A stretch of DNA of 10,038 nucleotides from Candidatus Zipacnadia bacterium (GCA_029821415.1 JALGTJ010000114.1:1-10038), one strand, 5' to 3'. Shown: positions 1 to 7,434, counted from the first letter of the stretch. Made by a program: numbers and translations. Notes: a model not told the origin generated them from the sequence alone.

Positions 1-746
1 CCGCTGGTCAGTGGCGTGCCGGAGAGGGCAACTTTCGTCTTACCTGGCTTAGTCAACAGGACACTGCCAGGCGGCATACTCGGCTGGGGCTCGCTTATCG
101 TCTCAATGTGGGGCGTACTGCGAATGAGACCGCACGTGGCGTTCTCCGTCGGCCCCTCGCCATAGACTGCTATCTCGGTAAGTCCGATATGCGCCTTCTT
201 GTCCTCGGAGACCGTGATTTTGAGTTGCTCAACGTCAACTCCGGGCAGGCGGAATGTCCACGCTGTTGCCGTCCTGTCCGGCGAGTCGGCCGCAGGCTGC
301 TGAACCTGCTGCCACTCGCCCTCCGCTGCCCGTACACTCAGGGAAACAGTTTCCGGGCCGAGTCTCGGTTGGTATTCCGGGTCGGATGGCAGGTAGACCG
401 TCACGCGATTAACCTTAGACAGCCCTGGGAGAGTCATCGTGACAATAATTCGCTTAGCTTGACTGGTCCAGTACCAGGGAGTATAGACCATGCTGTCAGT
501 GCTGATATTACCATCAATCAGCAGGTCGCCGGAGTCGGTCTCTTCAACCAGAGGTGTAGCCATCCAGCCCGAGTCCCTCGCGCGCCGGTTAATCCCAGGT
601 TGGACTTGCCCAGGATAGACATATCCCTCCCCAGTGATCTGGTAGGTAGCGTTGCGCGACAGTAACGTCTCTTCCTGCGCCAGCAGAATTGTGGAGAAAA
701 AGATCGCACAAACAATGAACAGCGCTTTAACTGTTGAGCTTAGCAT
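1..746 (-). CDS. Secreted protein with discoidin (F5/8 type C)-like domain, 3' end cut by window edge
   Basis: An open minus-strand frame of 248 codons runs without a stop to the left edge, so the C-terminus is missing. The start ATG (746-744) follows a GAGGGAG ribosome site at 764-758, 11 bases upstream; the ATG at 754 is out of frame and stops after two codons. Residues 1-24 form a signal peptide (short basic start, hydrophobic stretch, likely cleavage near ILLA-QEE). Residues about 70-197 read like a galactose-binding-like/discoidin domain: LIDGN near the start, a VNRVTVYLP strand, and the closing LTEIAVYGEGP, typical of F5/8C folds. Such domains bind carbohydrate or serve as non-catalytic modules in larger exported enzymes. 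The protein follows the DUF4838 gene by 131 bases on the same strand, suggesting joint work on a glycan outside the cytoplasm. Any catalytic domain would lie beyond the edge. Confidence 0.8.
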   Translation of the reverse strand, partial: MLSSTVKALFIVCAIFFSTILLAQEETLLSRNATYQITGEGYVYPGQVQPGINRRARDSGWMATPLVEETDSGDLLIDGNISTDSMVYTPWYWTSQAKRIIVTMTLPGLSKVNRVTVYLPSDPEYQPRLGPETVSLSVRAAEGEWQQVQQPAADSPDRTATAWTFRLPGVDVEQLKITVSEDKKAHIGLTEIAVYGEGPTENATCGLIRSTPHIETISEPQPSMPPGSVLLTKPGKTKVALSGTPLTS

Positions 747-877
747 CACTGCATACTCTCCCTCTGGATGATGACGAAGTATTATCGCAGACGGACAACC
801 AGGATAGCTTGACAATGTCTCTATCGCCAAATTCTACTGGTAGTCCCCAACAAGCTCCACCCTTTGGGCCCCAGCAG

Positions 878-2833
878 CTATTCGGGGGGACAGAACTCGG
901 GGAACTCGCGTCGTAGCATCTTAATGTTTTCCTCATTAAGCCACAGCTTACCGACGTTTCCTTGAGAACGCAGGTCGGGGATCCACATTACCCCAACCTT
1001 TGTTGCGATGGGTAGGAACAGTTTCTGGGCCTTGATGTGTACAGGGTCATCCGGCGGAAGGTATAGCAGACAGCACCATAGGATACTCGCACGTTCAGCC
1101 TGGACCCGCGCCAACAGCGTCGGGTCATTTGCTACTTGCCGTTCCATACGTTCAAAGGCGGCGTCCCACTGCTTGAGCGCCTTCGGCTTGATCGCCGGTG
1201 CGGTAACAAAGTCCCCGTGAAAGCCCGGCACGTTCCTTATTCGTTCCGACCTCAAGTTCCACAGTCGGCGTCGATCAATCCGCTCTGGGACACCCACAGC
1301 CACGGGGGCCTCCGGAGGCTGGAGAGATTGTCCGTCAGGGCCAAGCTGATAAGACTGCTCATCCTGGGTCTGTTCAATATAGCTTAGCATCTCCTCGGCT
1401 GCCGGCCCATAGTAGGCGCGGCAGAATTCCTCAATGCCGCTGTCCACATCGTAGGACGGGTCCCACATCAGCTTAGCGGCAAGGTAGCTCTTGATGTTAT
1501 GCAGGAAGAAGGTCGGGCCATGGGGACGCAACTGAAAGGTACTGAAGCCCTTCACGCCCAGTTTGTCGAAAAGTGCAAAGTTTTGCTGCAAAGGTTTCAG
1601 GAGCGGAGAAGGATGCAGTACGCCGCCATCCAGCATATAGTACCAGATCCATACGCGTGGACTGATCTCGCACCATCTCTTCAGATAGTCGGCTGAATGC
1701 TCCTGGACATTGAGAGCGCAGTTAGGATCATCGTAGGCGTGATAGCTGCAGCCGTAGATAGGGGCATAGCGGATTACTACGTTGTGCCGCGGCTTGACAT
1801 TGCGCGGTGGCTCTACGGTCCACTCATAGGCAAACGTATCCACGAGCACGTCCGGGTAATCCTTTTCGATCTCCTCAGCTATGGCGTTGACAAAGCGCAG
1901 CCATGCACCGGTCACGCCATATTCCTCCGAGGCCGCTCGACAACTTGGGCACTGGCAATAGTTGTACCAGTCATTGTGGCTCACTGAAACCACTTGGGCA
2001 GTGGGATCTTCAGCTAACCACTGCTTCGCTTGCTTGACGCATGCCTGGATAGCACCTTCGCTGGTCATGCAGACCTGCGAGTGCTCTCTGATCCGCTGGC
2101 CGTTGATCTCGGAAAAGTATTCGGGATGGGTGTCAAAGTACTGGCTCGCGGGTAGCAGTGCTGCCAACGAATGACCATACGGTCCGGCCGTGTGCAATAC
2201 CTGTTGATGGCGTGGGTCATCGCCTAACAGAGAACCATTAAGCCGCATACGAGCGGCCCAGTCCGGGTCAGCACTATTGGTAGCACGGTGCTCTATTAAT
2301 ATCCGCGCCTCAAACCGTGGCGTCTCCCGGATATTGAGCGGGGCAATCCGCAATGTTGGCTCTTTGGGGATGACAGAGCAGTCCGGCGTATACCAGCGAC
2401 AGCCCAGGATATCCTCCAGGAAAACATAAACGCCATTGAGCGTCCCGTTGCGCGGCCCACCGACGATGATCAGACGCGTTCCAACTGTGCGGATGATGTA
2501 TTCCTCGGGCTGCAGTTGCTTCACATTAATGGGTGGGGAGACTTCTTCAAGCCGCTGGCACGGGCCGACAACAATCTCGTAGCGCACTGGCCGCCTATCG
2601 TCTGTCACCAGCCGAAAGTCCGCGCCGGTGATTTGCTCCAGGTGATTAACTAATTCATCGGCTGCTGCCTTAGTCGGTGCATCAGCGTTGGTTGCAATAA
2701 CGACGCGATACCTGGTAGCGCCATTCTGGGATAGCGTCAAGCGTTCATTTATTGGCGCCTCACCACAGGCTGGCGGCAGTATCAAGCTGGAGGCAAGGAT
2801 CGCAAAAAGCACTGTACTTGCGGGCAATAGCAT
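878..2833 (-). CDS. Secreted DUF4838 domain-containing protein (putative glycoside-hydrolase-like)
   Basis: This is a 651-residue protein. I start it at the ATG at 2833, preceded by a perfect AGGAGG (2848-2843, 9 bases away) and followed at once by a signal peptide (MLLPASTVLFAILASSLI, cleavage near residues 20-26). A longer GTG form from 2923 would add 30 charged and proline-rich residues in front of the signal. Residues about 38-180 look like the alpha-glucuronidase/GH20b-type N-terminal domain (EEYIIRT, LIIVGGPRNGTLNGVYVFLE, GCRWYTP). Residues about 190-500 match the DUF4838 barrel-like region: HTAGPYGHS, HPEYFSEINGQR, then VSHNDWYNYCQCPSC with its conserved Cys cluster at 293-298. The family usually sits in polysaccharide-use loci, but to my knowledge its activity is not established, so glycan hydrolysis is an inference. 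It lies between a transporter gene and a discoidin-like gene on the same strand. Confidence 0.87.
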   Translation of the reverse strand: MLLPASTVLFAILASSLILPPACGEAPINERLTLSQNGATRYRVVIATNADAPTKAAADELVNHLEQITGADFRLVTDDRRPVRYEIVVGPCQRLEEVSPPINVKQLQPEEYIIRTVGTRLIIVGGPRNGTLNGVYVFLEDILGCRWYTPDCSVIPKEPTLRIAPLNIRETPRFEARILIEHRATNSADPDWAARMRLNGSLLGDDPRHQQVLHTAGPYGHSLAALLPASQYFDTHPEYFSEINGQRIREHSQVCMTSEGAIQACVKQAKQWLAEDPTAQVVSVSHNDWYNYCQCPSCRAASEEYGVTGAWLRFVNAIAEEIEKDYPDVLVDTFAYEWTVEPPRNVKPRHNVVIRYAPIYGCSYHAYDDPNCALNVQEHSADYLKRWCEISPRVWIWYYMLDGGVLHPSPLLKPLQQNFALFDKLGVKGFSTFQLRPHGPTFFLHNIKSYLAAKLMWDPSYDVDSGIEEFCRAYYGPAAEEMLSYIEQTQDEQSYQLGPDGQSLQPPEAPVAVGVPERIDRRRLWNLRSERIRNVPGFHGDFVTAPAIKPKALKQWDAAFERMERQVANDPTLLARVQAERASILWCCLLYLPPDDPVHIKAQKLFLPIATKVGVMWIPDLRSQGNVGKLWLNEENIKMLRREFPEFCPPE

Positions 2834-2842
2834 CTCAATATG

Positions 2843-2848
2843 CCTCCT
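2843..2848 (-). promoter_or_regulatory. AGGAGG ribosome binding site that fixes the DUF4838 start
   Basis: A full-consensus AGGAGG lies 9 bases before the ATG at 2833. It decides the start in favour of the short form, because the first residues after that ATG are a signal peptide. The upstream GTG at 2923 starts only five bases after the transporter stop codon and has no comparable site at the right distance. Confidence 0.8.
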
Positions 2849-2928
2849 GACAGACAGTATTCTAAAGCCACTTGGCGGAGGGGGACCGGGTTGTTGTCGT
2901 CTGCTTGTGCGAGAAGTGGTCACGCCTT

Positions 2929-4245
2929 CTACCCAAAAGGCCCTTCTTCTGACCTAATGCCTTCCGTGGTGACTATCCCCCGCACGCGGTCGTATAGTTG
3001 CCATACTACGAGTACCAGCACTAAGGTCATGCCCGCTATGGGGATGAGCCACATCGCCGCCTGAAGTTCTCCGGTCAGGTCCGCGATGAAGCCCAGTAGG
3101 GGCGCTCCGATAAGTATACCAAGATTGCCGATGGCATCTATCAGGGGGATAGCCGCCGGTGCACGGTCACCAAACCGAGCTATAGCTATCGAATAGGTGG
3201 TGGGTGCCTGTGCAGAAACGAAGGCTCCGTTGATCGCCACCAGTATCAAGGCTATGGTGCAGGAAGGGTGCAACACAAGAATCAAAGCGAAAACTACCAT
3301 AGCTCCAGTGTAGCATATCGCCAACAAAGTACGGTCGCTGATAGCCCCCGGAGGGATAGCCCCCATTACCATTCGGCCCCCCAGGACCCCTACTGAACTG
3401 GCCGACAACACCATACCAATGTTGGCCAGGCCGTAGCTTTCCTCAAAAAAGCTGGGCATCCACGCTAACAGGTTCCCTGACGCCAACATATCCAGGATTA
3501 CTATGGAACCAAGTATATACAAGGAGGCGCGAGTAAGGATGCCCGATGCCAGAAAATCCCAAAAGGAGCGGATTTTTTGACGAATGCTAAGGACTTCGCT
3601 TGCATCCTCCTCCAGATGGACTTTGCCCACATCCGCACTCAAAGACCTGGCTGTCGTCGCGAAGAGTAAGGCTGTCCATGCCCAGATGAAGACACCAAAA
3701 GCGACAAAGACTACCTTATAGCTTATCATATCAATCAAACCGCCAATCAAGGCAGTGCTGATGGTGGCGCTTCCCGCCAGGACCGCAAAGGTCCACATAT
3801 ACATACGCTGGCGGATATCAGCAAACCGGGCCGCGATGATTGCGGCGTAGACAGCGATGAGGGGGGAGATACCCAATCCTATCAAGAAAGCACCAATCAG
3901 GACCACAATGTAAACAGGGGCAATGCCGAACAAAACAGCCCCAGTACCAGCAATTGCCAGTACCAACCCTGCTACCCGCTTGGCGCCCAGGTAATTGGTA
4001 AGATAGCCGGCGATTATCAGCGCTATCATCATGCCAACCGTGAAGAAGCTTTGGAGCAAGCCCTGCTGAGCCTTAGCTATGCCGAAAGTCTCGCCAATAG
4101 TGGGGAAAAGCACACCCATAAGGTTCAATGCCAGACCGTGGACGAAGGCGAGGCCAAATAGTAGTATCATCAGCACGGTACGGGAACCAGCTTGAGCCGG
4201 CGGGCTAGCCGTCGCGTCTGTTGCGGCACTGTTTGTGGATTCCAT
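2929..4245 (-). CDS. Major facilitator superfamily (MFS) transporter
   Basis: A 438-residue inner-membrane protein of normal MFS length. Residues 1-22 are a polar cytoplasmic tail, followed by about twelve hydrophobic segments in two groups of six. The MFS signature loop between TM2 and TM3 is visible as G80-YLTNYLGAKR-90. A charged central loop (about residues 198-235, LSADVGKVHLEEDASEVLSIRQK) separates the two halves. Start: ATG at 4245 with GGAGGG at 4263-4258, 12 bases upstream. No frameshift is seen. Substrate cannot be read from the sequence; its place as first gene of a unit with a secreted DUF4838 protein and a discoidin-like protein suggests uptake of a sugar, sugar acid or other product released outside. 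It is divergently transcribed from the thiolase operon, so a short organic acid is also possible. Confidence 0.88.
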   Translation of the reverse strand: MESTNSAATDATASPPAQAGSRTVLMILLFGLAFVHGLALNLMGVLFPTIGETFGIAKAQQGLLQSFFTVGMMIALIIAGYLTNYLGAKRVAGLVLAIAGTGAVLFGIAPVYIVVLIGAFLIGLGISPLIAVYAAIIAARFADIRQRMYMWTFAVLAGSATISTALIGGLIDMISYKVVFVAFGVFIWAWTALLFATTARSLSADVGKVHLEEDASEVLSIRQKIRSFWDFLASGILTRASLYILGSIVILDMLASGNLLAWMPSFFEESYGLANIGMVLSASSVGVLGGRMVMGAIPPGAISDRTLLAICYTGAMVVFALILVLHPSCTIALILVAINGAFVSAQAPTTYSIAIARFGDRAPAAIPLIDAIGNLGILIGAPLLGFIADLTGELQAAMWLIPIAGMTLVLVLVVWQLYDRVRGIVTTEGIRSEEGPFG

Positions 4246-4315
4246 TGGCAGTTCAAACCCTCCAATATTGCATCATGGGAGTTTTTCTGGCTATTCTCCT
4301 GGCCGTTCGCTGCAT

Positions 4316-4344
4316 TTGACAGTTATACCTTCGTGTTATTTATT
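4316..4344 (+). promoter_or_regulatory. Candidate sigma-70 promoter for the thiolase operon
   Basis: TTGACA (4316-4321) is followed after 17 bases by TTTATT (4339-4344), a four-of-six match to TATAAT. This would give a leader of roughly 215 bases before the thiolase ATG. The -35 is perfect but the -10 is weak, so the call is tentative. I saw no convincing minus-strand promoter for the divergent transporter unit. Confidence 0.35.
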
Positions 4345-4396
4345 CCTCCCCGCGACAACGGTTCCCTCCCTTAGAAAAGGAAGTGCTAAGACGGTT

Positions 4397-4460
4397 GGAT
4401 TGCCGGGTGAATCGAACCCGGTATCAGATACCGCGCAATCCCCTACAGATTGTGGTCCAC
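4397..4460 (+). ncRNA. Candidate structured leader element (three-way junction with alternative pairing)
   Basis: Seen directly: GGATTGC (4397-4403) is fully complementary to GCAATCC (4435-4441). The 31 bases between hold two hairpins: CGGGT/ACCCG (4404-4408 with 4416-4420, 7-base loop) and GTAT/ATAC (4421-4424 with 4428-4431). They can be extended at each other's expense, as 4419-4433 is a perfect odd-length inverted repeat. The 3' strand of the closing stem, CAATC (4436-4440), can instead pair with GATTG (4448-4452) across a 7-base loop, and GTGGTCCAC (4452-4460) is itself an inverted repeat. Competing pairings upstream of an operon suggest a cis-acting regulatory RNA. I recognise no known riboswitch family, and the minus strand carries a tRNA T-loop-like string, so an antisense or degenerate-tRNA origin is also possible. 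Confidence 0.3.
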
Positions 4461-4565
4461 TCCTGCAGATAGGCAAAGAGGGAAGGAATCCATACCAGGC
4501 GCGAGGAATGTTGCAGCAACCAAACCCCAATAGGACGAAGGACAGGCTTCAATAGGAGAAGAGCG

Positions 4566-5735
4566 ATGCCTAAGGCAGTCATCGTAGACGCGATAAGGAC
4601 GCCGATAGGACGGTTTGGAGGAAGTCTATTGGAGTTCTCGGCTGGCGACCTAGCGACTCATGTGGTCAGGGCTCTGATTGAGCGCAATGATGTGCCACGC
4701 GGTGAGGTAGATGAGGTCATCTTTGGCCATGTGATTCAGGGTGGATCGCCGGTTAACGTGGCCCGCCAGGCCGCTGTGCGGGCGGGCCTGCCGGTGACTG
4801 TCTGTGGAGCGACAATCAACATGGTATGCGCCTCCGGAATGAGAGCAATTGACATGGCCCGGCAGGGAATTATGCTTGCTGAGGGCAGTATCTACATCGC
4901 TGGCGGCACTGAAAGTATGAGCAACGTACCCTTTTGCCTAAAGGAGATCCGTTGGGGACATAAACTGGGCAGCGTGACGCTGACAGACAGCGTGATGGAC
5001 GATGGGTTGCGCTGTCCGCTCAGTGGGCTGGGTATGGGGATGATCGCTGAGGCGATAACAGCGCGTACTGGCATCACCCGGGAGGAGATGGATGCCTGGG
5101 CACTGCGCAGCCATCAGCGAGCGCGGGCGGCTATTGAAAGTGGCCGGTTTGCCGATGAAATAGTTCCAATTCCCCGAGAGAAAGACGAACCTGTTGCTCG
5201 GGATGAACATCCTCGGGAAACGTCCCTGGAGGCTCTGGCTGCGCTGAAACCGGCTTTCAAGGAGGATGGCTCAGTGACGGCCGGAAATGCTTCTGGCATT
5301 AACGACGGGGCCGCAGCAGCTCTCATCGTCGAGGAGCAACGGGCCCAGCAACTGGGCTGGCAGCCTCGAGCTGCTATTGTTGCTTCTGCTACGGCCGCTA
5401 CTGAACCCGAAATTATGGATATGGGCCCCGTGTATGCAGTCCGCAAGCTCTGTGCGCGGATGAACATAGGCATTGAGGAGTTTGACCTGATTGAATTGAA
5501 CGAGGCCTTTGCCGTGCAGACTATCGCCAGCATCCGGGAATTGGGGCTTGATGAAGAAAAGGTCAATGTCAATGGAAGTGGGATAGCGCTGGGGCACCCG
5601 ATTGGTGCGACGGGGGCTCGTATTATCACAACACTGCTCTATGAGATGGAGAAGCGTGACGTGAGGCTCGGGCTGGCGACGCTGTGTGCGGCTGGCGGGA
5701 TGGGCATGGCTATGGCCATAGAACGGGAGGGATGA
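4566..5735 (+). CDS. atoB: Acetyl-CoA C-acetyltransferase (thiolase II)
   Basis: It condenses two acetyl-CoA to acetoacetyl-CoA and CoA, or runs in reverse during breakdown; cytoplasmic, usually tetrameric. The 389-residue length is typical of the family. Catalytic residues are all present: nucleophile Cys88 in NMVCASG, the NEAF motif at 312-315, His344 in ALGHPIGATG, and Cys374 in LCAAGGMG. GGTESMSN (113-120) is the usual thiolase signature. ATG at 4566 has AGGAG at 4554-4558, 7 bases upstream. It opens an operon with a hydroxyacyl-CoA dehydrogenase, an SDR reductase and a CoA-transferase, which favours the short-chain acetoacetyl-CoA thiolase over a long-chain FadA type. The stop codon overlaps a possible ATG of the next gene. 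The symbol is by function and context; thlA or phaA would be equally fair. Confidence 0.93.
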   Translation: MPKAVIVDAIRTPIGRFGGSLLEFSAGDLATHVVRALIERNDVPRGEVDEVIFGHVIQGGSPVNVARQAAVRAGLPVTVCGATINMVCASGMRAIDMARQGIMLAEGSIYIAGGTESMSNVPFCLKEIRWGHKLGSVTLTDSVMDDGLRCPLSGLGMGMIAEAITARTGITREEMDAWALRSHQRARAAIESGRFADEIVPIPREKDEPVARDEHPRETSLEALAALKPAFKEDGSVTAGNASGINDGAAAALIVEEQRAQQLGWQPRAAIVASATAATEPEIMDMGPVYAVRKLCARMNIGIEEFDLIELNEAFAVQTIASIRELGLDEEKVNVNGSGIALGHPIGATGARIITTLLYEMEKRDVRLGLATLCAAGGMGMAMAIEREG

Positions 5736-5737
5736 AG

Positions 5738-6589
5738 ATGCAGGTCAACACAATGTGCGTGATAGGCGCCGGTACTATGGGCACCGGTATTGCCCAGGTC
5801 GCGGCACAAGCCGGCATCCACGTTCACCTATTAGACACCTCCGAAGAAGCAGTTTCCCGCAGCCAAGGCCAGTTGGAGGATTCCCTGCATACCGGCATTG
5901 AGCGCGGAAAGATCACCGCCGAAGAAGCCGAGGACATCCGCAGGCTTATCACCTGGGGAATGAGCTATGCATCCTTGGCGGAGGCGGACTGGGTGATCGA
6001 GGCGGTCTTTGAGGACCTCCAGGTGAAGCAGGAAGTTCTCAGCCAGGTGGCGGCGCACGTCGGCCAGCGTATACCGGTCGCTTCTAACACCTCGTCGCTG
6101 CTAATCAGGGATCTGGCAGAGTTCTTCGGTCGGCCAGAATACTTCATAGGAATGCACTTCTCCAACCCGGCGCCAGCGATGAAGCTGGTGGAGGTCGTTC
6201 CCGGAGAGAAGACTCTGCCCACGGTGACGGAAGCTGCAGTGGCGCTGTGTGAGCGGATGGGCAAGATTCCCATCATCGCGCCTGACATCCCCGGTTTTGT
6301 GCTGAATCGCCTCTTTGGGGCGCTGGTGGCAGCGGCTCTTGAAATATGGGCTCGGGGGGTGGAGCCTGAGGTAATTGACAGCACTATTGAGCTGGGGCTG
6401 GGGCACAAGATGGGCCCACTGCGGACTGCGGACCTAGTCGGTTTGGATGTGATGATAGCTCTGTTACGCTCGTTATACGAGCAAACTGGCCACACACGAT
6501 TCGAGGTACCCACCGAGTTCGTTAAGCTGGTTGAAAATGGGAAACTGGGCCGAAAGAGTGGCGAGGGGTTTTACAAATACGCGGAATAA
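5738..6589 (+). CDS. hbd: 3-hydroxybutyryl-CoA dehydrogenase
   Basis: It reduces acetoacetyl-CoA to (S)-3-hydroxybutyryl-CoA with NAD(P)H, or the reverse. With the start at 5738 the protein is 283 residues, the usual Hbd length. The N-terminal Rossmann motif is VIGAGTMGTGIAQ (8-20); SNTSS (116-120) and HFSNPAPAMKLVEVV follow, with catalytic His140 and Glu152 and Asn190 in GFVLNRLF. The C-terminal helical domain ends in the family motif KLGRKSGEGFYKY (269-281). GGGAGGG (5725-5731) lies 6 bases before this ATG, but only touches the alternative ATG at 5732, which overlaps the thiolase stop (ATGA). Longer upstream forms would read through the thiolase C-terminus in another frame and lack homology. 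No fused enoyl-CoA hydratase domain is present, so this is the stand-alone type, translationally coupled to the thiolase. Confidence 0.92.
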   Translation: MQVNTMCVIGAGTMGTGIAQVAAQAGIHVHLLDTSEEAVSRSQGQLEDSLHTGIERGKITAEEAEDIRRLITWGMSYASLAEADWVIEAVFEDLQVKQEVLSQVAAHVGQRIPVASNTSSLLIRDLAEFFGRPEYFIGMHFSNPAPAMKLVEVVPGEKTLPTVTEAAVALCERMGKIPIIAPDIPGFVLNRLFGALVAAALEIWARGVEPEVIDSTIELGLGHKMGPLRTADLVGLDVMIALLRSLYEQTGHTRFEVPTEFVKLVENGKLGRKSGEGFYKYAE

Positions 6590-6636
6590 GCTCGCCTGAC
6601 GAGGCCGACTAATTTAGCTACGATCGGGAGATAACA

Positions 6637-7404
6637 ATGAGCAGCTTGGCTTTGGAGGGCAAATCGGCCCTGATCACGGGCGCGTCGCGCGGTATAGGCA
6701 AGGCCATAGCCCTGCGCTTTGCCGCGGAGGGTTGTGACATTGCCGTGAATTACGTGACCGAAGCGGGGCGGGATAATGCCGCCGAGGCTGCGCAGACCGC
6801 CGAGGAAATAGGCGGGCTGGGCCGCCAGGCGCTGTGCGTGGAAGCTGATGTTACTGACCCGCTCGCTGTGGAGGCGATGGTGGCCAACGTCATCAAGACC
6901 TTTGGCAAATTGGACATACTGGTTAACAACGCGGGCATCACCCGGGACCGCACCCTGAAGAAACTGGCCAAGGAGGATTGGGATAGCGTCATTGCCGTAA
7001 ACCTCACGGGAGCGTTTCACTGTGCCCGCGCCGTCATTGAGCACATGCGCGAGCGGCAATACGGCCGCATTATCTCAATCTCTTCGGTCATCGCCCAGAT
7101 GGGCAACATTGGCCAGACCAACTATGCGGCAAGCAAGGCCGGACTGATAGGGTTTACTAAATCCCTCGCCCGCGAGGTGGCGCGGCGTGGGATTACCGTC
7201 AACGTCATCGCTCCGGGGTTCATTGCTACGGAGATGACGCAAGCCATTCTGCCAGACATCATGGCCCAAATTGTGCCGACAATCCCGATGGGATATTTGG
7301 GGCAGCCGGAGGATGTTGCTAACGCAGCAGTTTTTCTTGCCTCGGCGGAGGCGTCCTATATCACCGGCCAGGTGCTGTCAGTCAACGGTGGGCTGTATAT
7401 GTGA
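6637..7404 (+). CDS. fabG: SDR-family 3-oxoacyl reductase (FabG / acetoacetyl-CoA reductase type)
   Basis: A 255-residue short-chain dehydrogenase. The cofactor motif is TGASRGIG (14-21), followed by NNAG (97-100) and a complete catalytic set: Asn122, Ser150, Tyr163 and Lys167 (NYAASK). The SLAREV, VNVIAPGFI and closing VNGGLYM segments are strongly FabG-like. FabG and PhaB enzymes reduce 3-oxoacyl thioesters to the (R)-3-hydroxy form with NADPH. Beside a thiolase, Hbd and a CoA-transferase, and with no fatty-acid or acyl-carrier genes nearby, acetoacetyl-CoA or another 3-oxoacyl-CoA is a likelier substrate than acyl-ACP; this is inference. GGGAG (6626-6630) sits 6 bases before the ATG. The gap from hbd is 47 bases with no evident terminator. 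phaB is an alternative symbol. Confidence 0.88.
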   Translation: MSSLALEGKSALITGASRGIGKAIALRFAAEGCDIAVNYVTEAGRDNAAEAAQTAEEIGGLGRQALCVEADVTDPLAVEAMVANVIKTFGKLDILVNNAGITRDRTLKKLAKEDWDSVIAVNLTGAFHCARAVIEHMRERQYGRIISISSVIAQMGNIGQTNYAASKAGLIGFTKSLAREVARRGITVNVIAPGFIATEMTQAILPDIMAQIVPTIPMGYLGQPEDVANAAVFLASAEASYITGQVLSVNGGLYM

Positions 7405-7434
7405 GGCACCGAGCAATAGTTTCAGGGGGTCACT

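Larger units (their letters stand above)
4246..4565. other. Divergent intergenic region rich in short inverted repeats
   Basis: This 320-base gap separates two oppositely read units and has no convincing gene; the open frames across it lack family features. It holds the weak promoter and the structured element described separately, plus further inverted repeats: CTGCAG (4464-4469) and GTTGCAGCAAC (4510-4520). The odd-length repeats centred at 4426, 4456 and 4515 may be operators or RNA hairpins. The thiolase ribosome site AGGAG is at 4554-4558. Confidence 0.6.

Noticed and set aside
108..665. Plus-strand open frame of 185 codons near the left edge
   Set aside because: It lies opposite the signal-peptide-bearing discoidin-like frame, which has a ribosome site and domain features; this one has neither.
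4395..4492. Functional tRNA gene on the minus strand
   Set aside because: The T-loop is 9 bases instead of 7, there is no U33, the acceptor has a C-C mismatch, no D-arm with GG is visible and the spacing before the anticodon arm is far too long. Kept only as a finding.
4235..4555. Small gene of 106 codons in the divergent intergenic region
   Set aside because: It overlaps the transporter start, has no good ribosome site or recognisable domain, and crosses the structured repeats.
5114..5629. Minus-strand open frame of 171 codons opposite the thiolase
   Set aside because: Ser/Ala/Arg-rich antisense shadow of a clear thiolase; no motif.
5684..5737. Longer N-terminus for the 3-hydroxybutyryl-CoA dehydrogenase
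   Set aside because: The extra residues overlap the thiolase C-terminus in another frame, and the Rossmann motif already sits at the expected distance from the ATG at 5738.
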